The notes: generated by a model from the sequence alone, not told the origin. A stretch of DNA of 64,000 nucleotides from Bacteroidota bacterium (GCA_026708685.1 JAPOUL010000123.1:20508-84507), one strand, 5' to 3'. Positions 26,703 to 34,897 are shown, counted from the stretch's first letter. Made by a program: numbers and translations.

Positions 26703-27985
26703 TGGACATATGGAATTGTGAGAGGTCCCTCTGGTACGACGGCAACGGGCGTATCTGTGCGGCCAAGTTGATCCAGTTCCTGATTGATTGCCTCTCGAAG
26801 ATCTTCTACGGGGGTTAAATGACTTTTTCTGACCAAGGCAGGATCAAGCTCACTCAGTAGGCTGACACGACATGTTTGAAGGATCTGTAACAGTTTTTGT
26901 GTTTGCCATTGATCAGGTTCTCGAAAATGTGGATCTCGGATTGCTTCCCAGGCTTTCTGTGGGCTTGGCCATCTCAGAAGTTGATCCTTGAATGCTCCAT
27001 GCTCTGGAAATCCATCGTTGCACCGTGATGCCGTGAGGATCAACCCGCCCGGTGCAGTGATTGAATAGGCAGCGGACATCCCCTTCACGGTCTGGTACAG
27101 GTTCAAGTCCAATGGATATCCGCTATTGGTGGTGACAACAATTGGAAATGGCTCGTCCACCTGAACCATTGCTGTTTCTTTGGAAAACATACAGCCAGCT
27201 TCATGGGCCGACTCAACTTCTCCACAGAAATATCCAGTAATTTGCCGATCTGTATTGAGGGTTACATTGATGAGAAAGTCAATAGGTACCAATGTTGCGG
27301 CAGACCGAATGTGATTCTGTGTGGGATTATCTTTGAGTACTCCCCAGGTACTTTTAGGGTGAGCAATATTTGTAAATCCATGATACGTTTGGATGGCATT
27401 CAGGTCAGCGATACCAGGAAAGACTGCTTTATATCCTCCACTAAATCCAGCCATAAAATGCGGTTCAATGAATCCCAACAGGATTCGACGATCGGCTGAC
27501 ATGTATTGAGAAGTATACCATACATCATATCCATAAGAGCTTACTCCTGCTTTCATCATGGTCTTCATATCACGCGAATCATGATTCACGATATGATAGC
27601 GGTCAGCAATGTCACGTCCAACCATCTGACAGAGTTCATCATAGGTATTGCCTCTGTGTGTTCCAGTTCCGACAATGATGGTGATATTGTCAGGATTCAG
27701 ATCGGGCAATTCTTCAAAGAGCCATGTGAGGAGGCGATCGCTCGGCAGTGCCCGCGTGATATCGGGAATCACAATGGCGAGTGTTTCATGATCCGCAATC
27801 AGTTCACGCAGTGGTGGGCGGTGATATGGAGATCTGACGGATTCAATGAATGATCCATGCTCATCAGGTATCCCAGGCACGTAACGCGGGCGTAGGACCG
27901 TCGCATTGAGGCCTTCCAAATCAAGAGAGATCCCTGACGTGCCGTAATCTAAGCGCACGATGGATGACTGTTCACCATTCATCAA
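26699..27985 (-). CDS. LarA-like nickel-pincer racemase/epimerase (DUF2088)
   Basis: Member of the lactate racemase family, which uses a nickel-pincer nucleotide to racemise or epimerise 2-hydroxyacids. Visible motifs are GTGTHRGNT, IVNHDSRD and PHFMAGFSGGYKAVFPGIA, where the Lys corresponds to the cofactor-linked Lys of LarA, followed by QTYHG with a candidate nickel-ligand His. 428 residues, cytoplasmic. No larB, larC or larE cofactor genes are present in this window, so the cofactor must come from elsewhere. The actual substrate need not be lactate. Confidence 0.85.
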   Translation of the reverse strand: MMNGEQSSIVRLDYGTSGISLDLEGLNATVLRPRYVPGIPDEHGSFIESVRSPYHRPPLRELIADHETLAIVIPDITRALPSDRLLTWLFEELPDLNPDNITIIVGTGTHRGNTYDELCQMVGRDIADRYHIVNHDSRDMKTMMKAGVSSYGYDVWYTSQYMSADRRILLGFIEPHFMAGFSGGYKAVFPGIADLNAIQTYHGFTNIAHPKSTWGVLKDNPTQNHIRSAATLVPIDFLINVTLNTDRQITGYFCGEVESAHEAGCMFSKETAMVQVDEPFPIVVTTNSGYPLDLNLYQTVKGMSAAYSITAPGGLILTASRCNDGFPEHGAFKDQLLRWPSPQKAWEAIRDPHFREPDQWQTQKLLQILQTCRVSLLSELDPALVRKSHLTPVEDLREAINQELDQLGRTDTPVAVVPEGPLTIPYVH

Positions 27986-28416
27986 ACAGATGAGTTGCTT
28001 TACCTATGGATGAACGTTAAACACAGCATGTTGATCCATTGAAAACCAGAACTAATGAAACACGGATCCACAAATTTCTACAATCTTAATGGTGGAATCA
28101 TTTCTGGTTTGAAACGTAGTATGTCCATAGATGATGATACGAATTTGAGAAGATTTTAGTCAATGGGGATCATTAAACCTAAAACGTAAACAACCGCTTC
28201 ATTCAGCGAGTTTCAGAGCGTTTGCAAGGTTTGTTTGAATTCGTTGCCTTGTGTGGGGTGGCGTTCAAAAGTAGGGTTTCATCATTGATTTTCATCTGAT
28301 ATTGGTCAGTACGAGTTACTCATTCCATTTCACATCAACTCTTACAGAACGTTTAGATCTTGTCAGATTCGGTTTGATTCATTCAATATGAGATCTTGAT
28401 AGCATCACTGCAATTC
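27986..28416. other. Divergent promoter region, no gene seen
   Basis: About 430 bases between the divergent LarA-like and radical SAM genes. It must hold both promoters. I found no RNA gene, strong hairpin or convincing small open frame. A GTTTGCAAGGTTTG stretch near 28210 weakly recalls the TTTGCAAA repeats. Confidence 0.45.
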
Positions 28417-29508
28417 ATGACACAGAATACGCATCCTTTACCGGCTCCCAAAGGTCGTGCAACAGCAACGAACCCTCCGACGAGATTTGATCCCGTGAGT
28501 ATTGAGCTTGATCTAGATGCCATGGATCCACATGAATTGCGACAGACTCAAACCCAATTTTTTGAAGACACCTCAAAATCGATCCTTGTCAGTAATGATT
28601 CACCGGATATTGGATATACATGGGGAATCAATCCTTATCGAGGCTGTGAACATGGATGTATTTACTGTTATGCACGTCCTAGTCACGAGTATTTAGGATG
28701 GAGTGCAGGACTTGATTTTGAAACAAAGATTTTGATTAAGAGCAATGCTTCAGAGCTTTTGAGCCGGGAATTGAAAAAGAAATCTTGGAAGCCCTCCGTT
28801 GTGTCACTTTCTGGTAATACGGATCCGTATCAACCTGCCGAACGGCATCTAAAACTCACCCGTGGATGTCTGCAGGTTTTATCCGATCATCGCAATCCAG
28901 TAGGAATCATCACCAAAAACCATCTTGTGACGCGAGATATAGATATTCTGGCCCCAATGGCACGGTTTGACTTGGTCCATGTAATGATCTCTGTAACCAC
29001 CTTGCATAGTGAAATTGCAAGTGTGATGGAACCGCGGACCAGTACGCCATCCCGTCGACTGGATGCCATTGAAAAACTCTCTGAGGCAGGTATACCAACG
29101 GGTGTTATGGTTGCTCCAGTCGTTCCCGGATTGACCGATGAGGAAGTTCCAGCCATCATTGAGGCGGCAGCCCAACGAGGTGCTCTACGTGCTGGATATA
29201 TCTTGCTTCGGTTGCCAGGTCCTGTTGCTCCATTGTTTGAAGATTGGCTGGATCGTACAATGCCTGATCGAAAGGAGAAAATCATCAACCGTATCAAGGA
29301 TGTGCGATCGGGAAGACTCAACGATCCCCGTTTTGGTCATCGAATGCGGGGGGAGGGTGTCTGGGCGGAAACGTTATCGCAACTCTTCCAAGTAGCATGC
29401 AAACGCCATCAAATGAACCAGATGAGGCATCCTTTCCGAACCGATTTATTCATCCGAAATCCAAGTCATCAACTCAGTCTTTTTGAGCAGGATGAGATGA
29501 CCTTCTAA
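28417..29508 (+). CDS. PA0069-family radical SAM protein
   Basis: Radical SAM enzyme of unknown reaction, related to spore photoproduct lyase-like proteins. The cluster motif is CEHGCIYCY (CxxxCxxC). It is preceded by the conserved GINPYRGCEHGC context and followed by SGNTDPYQPAE and ITKNHLVTRDIDIL. The C-terminal GHRMRGEGVWA...LSLFEQDEM ending is typical of this group. The start was placed at the ATG at 28417 (MTQNTHPLPAPKGRATATN). An in-frame ATG at 28396 adds only seven residues. Confidence 0.85.
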   Translation: MTQNTHPLPAPKGRATATNPPTRFDPVSIELDLDAMDPHELRQTQTQFFEDTSKSILVSNDSPDIGYTWGINPYRGCEHGCIYCYARPSHEYLGWSAGLDFETKILIKSNASELLSRELKKKSWKPSVVSLSGNTDPYQPAERHLKLTRGCLQVLSDHRNPVGIITKNHLVTRDIDILAPMARFDLVHVMISVTTLHSEIASVMEPRTSTPSRRLDAIEKLSEAGIPTGVMVAPVVPGLTDEEVPAIIEAAAQRGALRAGYILLRLPGPVAPLFEDWLDRTMPDRKEKIINRIKDVRSGRLNDPRFGHRMRGEGVWAETLSQLFQVACKRHQMNQMRHPFRTDLFIRNPSHQLSLFEQDEMTF

Positions 29509-29668
29509 GCTGCTGGTAGCAATGATTGTTGAAGAGGAATCCGACGAGCGTCAATCTGTTTGGTGATGATCCAAATTTCGATCCGATCCGATCTTCGGTG
29601 GAGATGAGTCCATTCTCTACGATTATGACAAGTTTTCAGATGAATGAGAACCTTTACCAGAGATCTGA

Positions 29669-29686
29669 GTTATATAGGTTATATAC
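29669..29686 (+). promoter_or_regulatory. Tandem 9-mer GTTATATAG/GTTATATAC just upstream of lexA
   Basis: Two adjacent nine-base units, identical except for the last base, end 14 bases before the chosen lexA start. The position suits an autoregulatory LexA operator or a promoter -10 region. The sequence does not match the E. coli or Bacillus SOS box, and LexA sites in this phylum are variable, so this is only a candidate. Confidence 0.3.
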
Positions 29687-29700
29687 AAACATTTATTCTT

Positions 29701-30366
29701 ATGCCAAGAACATTAACTGCGAAGCAACAAGCAGTTTTCGACTTCATCGTTAAAATCGATCGAGAATCATCGCGGTGGCCTACTTATCAGGAGTTCCGTG
29801 ATGAATTTGACTTCAAGTCAACCAATAGTGTTACTCAAAATCTGAAGGCACTTCTCAAGAAGGGCTATTTGATTCATGAGGATGGAGGGTATCAGCTAAA
29901 GCCCAAGGAGCCCCTTCCATTTAGGGGTATTCCTGTTCGTGGTGAAATTTCTGCGGGTACACTGCAGGAAGCGGTAGAATCAAATCTTGGAGAGATTACA
30001 CTGGAAACCGTCTTTCCGAATATAGATCGCATTTTTGCCGTCCGCGTTCGCGGCGAATCCATGATTGGAGTGGAAATTCATGATGGAGATTATGTTCTCC
30101 TCGTTGATGATGACATCCCTGATGGTGGCATCGGGGCGATTCTCTATAACGGAGAAACATCCCTCAAGAGAGTTTTCATGGATGAGGGTGGACTTCGCTT
30201 AGAACCAACCAATCCAGAGTTCAATGAAATTCGTATTTCGCCTGATATTTTTGAGGAGGTCGTTATCCTGGGACGATACATTGGCCATGTCAATAAACAT
30301 GGAATTGCGAAGTCACCAGGAATTTATTACGATTACTCAACCCGTTCTTATTCTCCATTTTCATAG
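29701..30366 (+). CDS. lexA: LexA-type SOS repressor
   Basis: Transcriptional repressor of the SOS response that cleaves itself when RecA filaments form. It has an N-terminal winged helix (residues ~1-65: LTAKQQAVFDFIVK, SVTQNLKALLKKGYL), an Ala85-Gly86 cleavage site in GEISAGT, catalytic Ser120 in RGESMIG, and Lys156 in TSLKRV. The length is 221 residues. The start at 29701 (MPRTLTAKQ) fits family alignment, and the frame open to 29644 encodes nothing LexA-like. It stands alone, with no linked mutagenesis genes. It could be the global LexA or a LexA-like element regulator. Confidence 0.9.
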   Translation: MPRTLTAKQQAVFDFIVKIDRESSRWPTYQEFRDEFDFKSTNSVTQNLKALLKKGYLIHEDGGYQLKPKEPLPFRGIPVRGEISAGTLQEAVESNLGEITLETVFPNIDRIFAVRVRGESMIGVEIHDGDYVLLVDDDIPDGGIGAILYNGETSLKRVFMDEGGLRLEPTNPEFNEIRISPDIFEEVVILGRYIGHVNKHGIAKSPGIYYDYSTRSYSPFS

Positions 30367-30892
30367 TCATTGATCTGCAATGATGGATGCGATTACATGG
30401 TGGTGAAGGGGCCAGTTTCAATCGGATTGGATGGTTACCATTGAGTAATGTTGACCGTAGATAGAAATCGCTCAAGGTTGTTCTGTGGTCTGCAGTTTTT
30501 TAAGTAGTCAAGTGTTTATCTGAGGTTTTCTTGAACCTGAGTACCACATTCATAAAGATGTGGTCATTTTGCACTCGCGAGTAAGAGTTCGTACTTGTCA
30601 GCATTTGGAGTATAGTGTAGAAACGCACTATGGATTCGCCATCAACGTATCAATAAGTTCCAGTACGGAACTTACATCAATTCTTCGTGCTTGAAGAATT
30701 GATTGATCAGATTAATTGCTATAGAAATTGGGCTGAGATACCACCGTTCTGGAATGGGATATTCATTCTAGGTGAACGAAATTTTCGATTTGAGTTCAAA
30801 TCTAATCAGTAAAGTAGCGCCTGTTCAATTACTCCCAGAATTCAATCAAAACTGTCTTAACCCGACTTCGCCTACGGATCATATAGCCTCCA
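30367..30892. other. Gene-free stretch after lexA
   Basis: About 525 bases. The first ~290 show nothing I can name. Two adjacent hairpins follow (30655-30703), then sequence that grades into the IS1634-like relic. A GGCTGAGATACC string near 30730 resembles part of a TPP riboswitch, but the rest of that aptamer is missing. Confidence 0.5.
30655..30703. repeat. Two adjacent perfect stem-loops
   Basis: The first is AAGTTCC, a 5-base loop, GGAACTT (30655-30673). Two bases later comes ATCAATTCTTC, a 6-base loop, GAAGAATTGAT (30676-30703), an 11-bp perfect stem. Neither is followed by a T-run. They may be part of a structured RNA, a transposon end, or a recombination site. Confidence 0.5.
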
Positions 30893-31460
30893 CTAGCCTG
30901 AATCTGATCCTCGTGCGATCCATCCTTCACGACACGGAGTGCCTGTGCGTTCTTGGATCGTTGGGTTGGACGAACTCAGGAGTTGAAGCCCTGTCGTTGC
31001 TCTGTGTGCACTCCTTACCATTTCTGGAGGCATTTTCGCCCCCTTCAAGGGCTTGATCTGCAAATCTCCATGTCCTGATCTATACGTTATTTTCGGTTTC
31101 AAACATAGTCTCGGGTGTTCAATGTAGAACCGCTGGGGTCTTTCTGAGGTCAATGACAATTTGGTGAAACCCTTCTTTGTGTAAATACGCATTTTTTGGT
31201 AGCAATTCCCGCATCCATGATCACCGTAGGATGCTCTCCCTGCAACTGGTCAAGTCCATCTTTCGGGTAGATGGTTCACTGATGTTTCCATGTAAAATTT
31301 GCACAAAACGGGGGAATCCTGATGCACTCAGTGTTAATGACAGCGTCACCAATGGAAAGTCATTGCACTTCTGTTTGCTACGCCCATGGTGTAAAAATTC
31401 ACCTTTTTCACAGCCATGAAAGTGGATGTTGGTTGGGCCAGAATGTGCGGAAGGCATCAG
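30830..31460 (-). pseudogene. Degenerate IS1634-family transposase
   Basis: The minus strand holds a broken transposase reading. From ~31457: LTNIHFHG, then SKQKCNDFPLVTLSLTLSAS, GFPRFVQILHGNISEPST, and at ~31215 VIMDAGIAT. These match the order of catalytic-domain blocks in IS1634-type DDE transposases (pattern CPLVTLGLVLDGSGF, GNVSEPGTL, MDAGIAT). Frame then changes near 31195 (KNAYLHKEGFHQIVIDL) and again further on, with several stops. The N-terminal part is missing and the 3' end is decayed. No clear inverted ends were found. It is inactive. Confidence 0.6.
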
Positions 31461-31466
31461 AGTGCG

Positions 31467-31667
31467 TTATGCCTTGAACGTTATGCACTTAAAGAATGAC
31501 CCTTCTTTTTTGGGTTTGTCGCTACAGTGAAACAATTGATGTGCAATCGCTATGGAAATGGCAGAATATATCGCGAAATTGCCCCATGCTCTAAAAGGGA
31601 GATGTAAGCCAGACAATAGGAATCCAATTACCAAAATGAACAAGATTTGAATAACATGAAGAACCAT
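31467..31667 (-). CDS. Small membrane protein, 66 residues
   Basis: Two hydrophobic helices (residues ~3-22, VLHVIQILFILVIGFLLSGL, and ~28-44) separated by a short loop with an Arg, then a polar tail HCSDKPKKEGSF. Not recognised. It follows another small two-helix frame by 28 bases on the same strand, and its 3' end lies right beside the IS1634-like relic, so the last residues may not be native. The hydrophobic pattern and spacing argue for a real, possibly truncated gene. Confidence 0.4.
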   Translation of the reverse strand: MVLHVIQILFILVIGFLLSGLHLPFRAWGNFAIYSAISIAIAHQLFHCSDKPKKEGSFFKCITFKA

Positions 31668-31695
31668 GCCGGACTAAAGAGTTCAGTCTTTTTGG

Positions 31696-31865
31696 CTAAC
31701 GGTTCATATAGGAAAATGCCACACCCAAAGCAACTGTAATCAGTACGCCCCATAGCAAGTCCATCTCGTTGTGAGCCCCATCAAATTCCCTCCAATAAGA
31801 ATAAAGAGCAGTTAGAGGAAATATTATTGGAAGAATAAGTCTCCCGACAATTTATTCTTTTTCAT
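31696..31865 (-). pseudogene. Small two-helix membrane protein, frameshifted
   Basis: From the ATG at 31865 the frame reads MKKNKLSG. A one-base shift in GGG then continues RLILPIIFPLTALYSYW, a polar loop REFDGAHNEMD, and LLWGVLITVALGVAFSYMNR, ending at TAG 31696-31698. Corrected, it would be a ~56-residue protein with two membrane helices. The shift may be decay or a sequencing error. It lies 30 bases after a Cys-rich small frame and 28 before the next membrane protein, which suggests a former three-gene unit. Confidence 0.4.
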
Positions 31866-31895
31866 CGTCTGGTTCTTGTTGAATTTAGGAAAATA

Positions 31896-32090
31896 TTACC
31901 AAGTGTGTGCGGTCAAGCAACTGGTGCCTGCACTGTACTCGGTGTATCCTGCTGGACACATTCGGCAGTCGTCCAGATTCTTGCATTAACTTAGACAAAT
32001 GACCGCATTATATATCGCACCCAATGGGCTCAGCTCAACTGTTACAAATGAGCCAAAACCACATGCCCCCATGATATGTGGCCAAGCCAT
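31896..32090 (-). pseudogene. Cys-rich small exported-type protein with an internal stop
   Basis: From ATG 32090 a frame of 34 codons (MAWPHIMGACGFGS...AVICLS) meets TAA at 31986-31988. The same frame then continues CKNLDDCRMCPAGYTEYSAG and TSCLTAHTW to a second TAA. The downstream piece has the CxxCPAGY...GTSC spacing seen in GCC2/GCC3-type Cys-rich repeats of exported proteins. The product is not recognised. It looks like a small gene broken by one nonsense change. Confidence 0.35.
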
Positions 32091-32138
32091 CATCTAGTTG
32101 CAATGCAGCCACCGGCAAAAAGTATGCCATTAAAGAAA

Positions 32139-32160
32139 GGGGCTTATATACGTAAGTGCC
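32139..32160 (+). repeat. Dispersed repeat copy A (GGCTTATATACGTAAGTG)
   Basis: An 18-base string that recurs with two changes at 39661-39678 (GGCTTATATGCGTGAGTG), with extra similarity on both sides (AAGRGG before, CCGRA after). Copy A lies between ATPase no. 2 and the small-gene relics. Copy B lies at the left edge of the type III restriction locus. Possibly element ends or shared insertion sites. Confidence 0.4.
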
Positions 32161-32387
32161 GGAGTAGCCGCTGATTAACCCAAAAAAAAACGCACGATCC
32201 TAACAGATTTGAGGGCAGAGGTAACCGCCGCACTCAGGATTGGATATGACTTGCCCTTAACATGGGGAGCTCTTGGATGAGGAACATGAGAAAATGCTCA
32301 ATCTAAGATTAGCCTATGGATAGATAATCATCTGGTGTGGAACCCAATATACTCTGAAATCAGCCTTGCACTCCAAGTGCATTGCTG

Positions 32388-33581
32388 TTACCGCCCAAGA
32401 TCTTGACGGGCACGCAGTTCTTTCTTATAGGAGTGGAGGATCGGGCTATCCTGTTTCTCCGCCTCTATGGATCTGTCGGGACCGTATTCGGACACCAGCC
32501 ATGTATGCATGGAGGGGATGGGGATGGCATAGTCTCCGTCCGTGCGCTCATCCAGTATGCCCTGCCGGAGCGCACGGCGAAACACCTCTACGGCATCCTC
32601 GCGGGGGTACTGCTCCGCAAGTGCATCCATGACAGCCTTTCCTGCAATAGTACCTCCAATAGGTTGATCTGCGAATAGCTGCGCGATGATCGCACGCTGA
32701 TTCCGTGCGATCCCGTGTGCACGGGTCTGGTAATAGGCAAGTTGGTATTCCAGTCCCGTCGCGAGAACCCGTCCCAGTGCGGCTTGAGTGGGCTTCTCGC
32801 CACCCTCTGAAATGACTTGTCGCACCGCTTCTACGTAGCACATAATGTGGTGGGGCCATCCATGCGTCTGCTCGGCTATGGTTGGTATCCAGCCAGCCGG
32901 TGGTGATTCCATGCCAAATTGATGACGTAGATTGTCTTCAATCACTGCACGCGTGGAGGTGGTGTCCAGAGGACCCAGCCGCACCCTGAGGTCGTCCTCT
33001 ATGCGGGACACGCCTAAGGACTCAAATGCCATCTCAGTGGTTCCCAGTCCACCTGCAAGTAGGATGACAGGACGGCCGACCTGACCGTTATGAATCATGT
33101 TTAGCGTGGATGTGGCCTCAACCTTGACGGAAGAGGGGGATGCAAGGTCAGCAATGTGCTGGGCCTCGTCCAGCAGTAGCAACAGCCCATTGCTGCTGGC
33201 GGCCTCGCGGATGATATCTACGACGGATGACTGCTCCACCGTTTCCTTTTTTCGGAAAAGCCTTACGATTTTTGCGTTGACCTCTCCACCTCTCTCCCTT
33301 CGTGGCGTATAGGGTACGCCTAGTTTTTTCGCCATGGCCGCGGGGTCGTACAAGGCGGAGGGGGTGATATTGCCTGCTATCGTATAGCCGATAGCCTCCG
33401 CATGCCTGGACAGCTCGCTCATCAGTGCCGTTTTGCCAGCACCAGGAGGGCCTTTGATGAGAAAGACGCTCCCTGCTGCACAACTTTGATAGTGATCAAG
33501 TGCACGCAGGAATGGGTGAATGATTTCGTCCCTTCCATGGAAGTAGTCTGCAGGACCTCTGAATTCAATGAATTTGCGCAT
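32388..33581 (-). CDS. P-loop ATPase with winged-helix-like tail, paralogue 2
   Basis: Paralogue of the gene at 22741-23865, with shared blocks in the same order: RGPADYFHGRDEII at the start, Walker A GPPGAGKT, LYDPAAMAKKLG, Walker B LLLLLDEAQ, a RPVILLAGGLGTTEMA block with SLGVSR, HGWPHHI, and DGDYAIPIPSMHTWLV near the end. A tail of ~30 polar residues follows. The start at 33581 (MRKFIEFRGPA) aligns with the paralogue. The frame is open to 33632. The gene seems richer in G+C than its surroundings, suggesting separate acquisition. Inverted end-like repeats lie upstream (33699-33809). No partner gene like the 213-residue one follows. Confidence 0.85.
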   Translation of the reverse strand: MRKFIEFRGPADYFHGRDEIIHPFLRALDHYQSCAAGSVFLIKGPPGAGKTALMSELSRHAEAIGYTIAGNITPSALYDPAAMAKKLGVPYTPRRERGGEVNAKIVRLFRKKETVEQSSVVDIIREAASSNGLLLLLDEAQHIADLASPSSVKVEATSTLNMIHNGQVGRPVILLAGGLGTTEMAFESLGVSRIEDDLRVRLGPLDTTSTRAVIEDNLRHQFGMESPPAGWIPTIAEQTHGWPHHIMCYVEAVRQVISEGGEKPTQAALGRVLATGLEYQLAYYQTRAHGIARNQRAIIAQLFADQPIGGTIAGKAVMDALAEQYPREDAVEVFRRALRQGILDERTDGDYAIPIPSMHTWLVSEYGPDRSIEAEKQDSPILHSYKKELRARQDLGR

Positions 33582-33698
33582 TACTGCGGGGCAAGACTGA
33601 TCGTATAACTCCCAGTTACAGTTGATGTTCAATTCACCGAGGTGTAATTCCTGATTACATACGGGGATATGTAATTAACCGCCTGACGGAGTGTGATG

Positions 33699-33809
33699 TT
33701 GCCAATCTACGTACGTATACTCAAGGATTAAGTATTCAGATACCAAACGGCATACTCAAGCGGCACTGGCGAAAATCGCCAATCTTCGGAGCGAGAAGAT
33801 ATTGGACAC
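33699..33809 (-). repeat. Inverted counterpart of the 23-bp repeat end
   Basis: On the minus strand, read from 33809: GTGTCCAAT, then GAAGATTGGCGA followed by a TGGCGA/TCGCCA inverted repeat, and ~75 bases on GTAGATTGGCAA (33710-33699). These are the same elements, in the same order, as at 23935-24022, but facing the other way. The set fits a second terminus of an IS21-like element with two internal repeats. No matching target-site duplication was seen outside the two ends. Together with the region up to ATPase no. 2 it fills the gap 33582-33841. Confidence 0.5.
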
Positions 33810-33844
33810 TCCGCATAGTAAAGTGAAGAAGTGCTGATCCAGCC

Positions 33845-33898
33845 CTGAAAAACCCACGATCTTCCCGGATTATAGGGCAGAAGGGTTTGGTTTTTCAG
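33845..33898. repeat. Inverted repeat before the IS1595-family element
   Basis: CTGAAAAACC (33845-33854) and GGTTTTTCAG (33889-33898) form a perfect 10-bp stem around 34 bases, with further imperfect pairing inside (CTTCCC with GGGCAGAAG). The right arm ends in a T-run, so it could act as a terminator reading rightwards. It could also be the left end of the insertion sequence that follows. Confidence 0.45.
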
Positions 33899-33941
33899 TA
33901 TGTTTGGGTATATTTATTGTAATACACAAACAGGCAAAAAT

Positions 33942-34897
33942 ATGGCACAGAAAGGACCAGACAAAGCCTTCCGCATCGGCATGTCCATAGTGGACATCAT
34001 CCGTATGTTTCCAGACAATGAGACCGCAGAGAGGTGGTTCGCACATTTACGCTGGGGCGGGAATATCACATGCCCGCAGTGTGGCTGTGGAAACATCTAG
34101 GTGAGTGCTGCTCACCCATCCATGCCGAATCGTTGCAGATCATGTATCAAGCGGTTCAGCGTACGCGTTGCTACCGTCATGCAGTCCGCGAAACTCAGTT
34201 ACCAGCAGTGGGCGAGAGCGATCTACCTCGTCACCACCAACCTCAAGGGCATATCCAGCATGAAATTGCACAGGGAGGATATTGGCATTACGCAGAAGAC
34301 CGCGTGGTTTCTGACGATGCGGATCCGTGAGGCATGGAACAATGGGCATCTCATTCTCTTTGACGGACCCACTGAGGTGGATGAAACGTATATCGGAGGG
34401 AAAGAAAAGAACAAGCACGAGTATAAGAAACTTAAGGCGGGGAGAGGTACCGTTGGCAAGACTGCCGTTGTAGGTGCTAAAGACCGCTCCAGCAATGCCG
34501 CTCGTGCATGGTGGTGAATAGCACCAACACACAGACACTGACACACTTTGTGTACAGTTCTTCCAAGAAAGGCTCAATGGTCTTCACGGATGAAGCCTCC
34601 GCCTACGATGCACTCAAAGGCTACAAGCATAAAGCCGTCAAGCACTCTGCGAAACAGTATGTGGATGGCATGACACACACGAATGGCATTGAGTCGTTCT
34701 GGTCGCTCTTGAAGCGAGGCTTCTATGGCACCTACCGTCACTTGTCTTCGTGGCAGTTGCAACGCTACATCAACGAGTTTGCTGGCAGGCATCATGCACG
34801 GTGCATGGACACCGAAAGGCAGATGGAGAAGGTCGGGCAGGGCATGATTACGCATGGAAGTACGTTGGATCAGAAAATCAAAATCATGGTAAATTGA
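33942..34897 (+). pseudogene. IS1595-family transposase, broken by a stop and a frameshift
   Basis: DDE transposase relic. The N-terminal part (33942-34100) has the zinc-ribbon block NITCPQCGCGN. An in-frame TAG at 34098-34100 interrupts it, and the same frame resumes AHPSMPNRCRSCIKRFSV, TTNLKGISSMKLHREDIGIT and GPTEVDETYIGGKEKNKH (DDE domain with the first catalytic Asp). Near 34500 the frame shifts. The last part (to 34897) reads FTDEASAYDALKGYKHK, HTNGIESFWSLLKRGFYGTY and INEFAGRHHAR, with the remaining catalytic residues. Two lesions make it inactive unless they are sequencing errors. It lies just beyond the end-like repeats of ATPase no. 2. Confidence 0.85.

Noticed and set aside
30725..30760. 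GGCTGAGATACC string resembling the core of a TPP riboswitch
   Set aside because: The remaining conserved parts (GGGGTGC before, GAACCTGATC and the closing stem after) are missing, and no thiamine gene follows.
30772..31056. A 94-codon plus-strand frame
   Set aside because: It is the antisense of the IS1634-like relic. The minus strand gives the recognisable protein blocks.
23936..33809. A complete composite transposon carrying sialidase to ATPase no. 2
   Set aside because: No matching target-site duplication at the two ends, no transposase of a fitting family inside, and the 9-mer GTGTCCAAT also occurs at 16770 without repeats. Kept only as a hypothesis.
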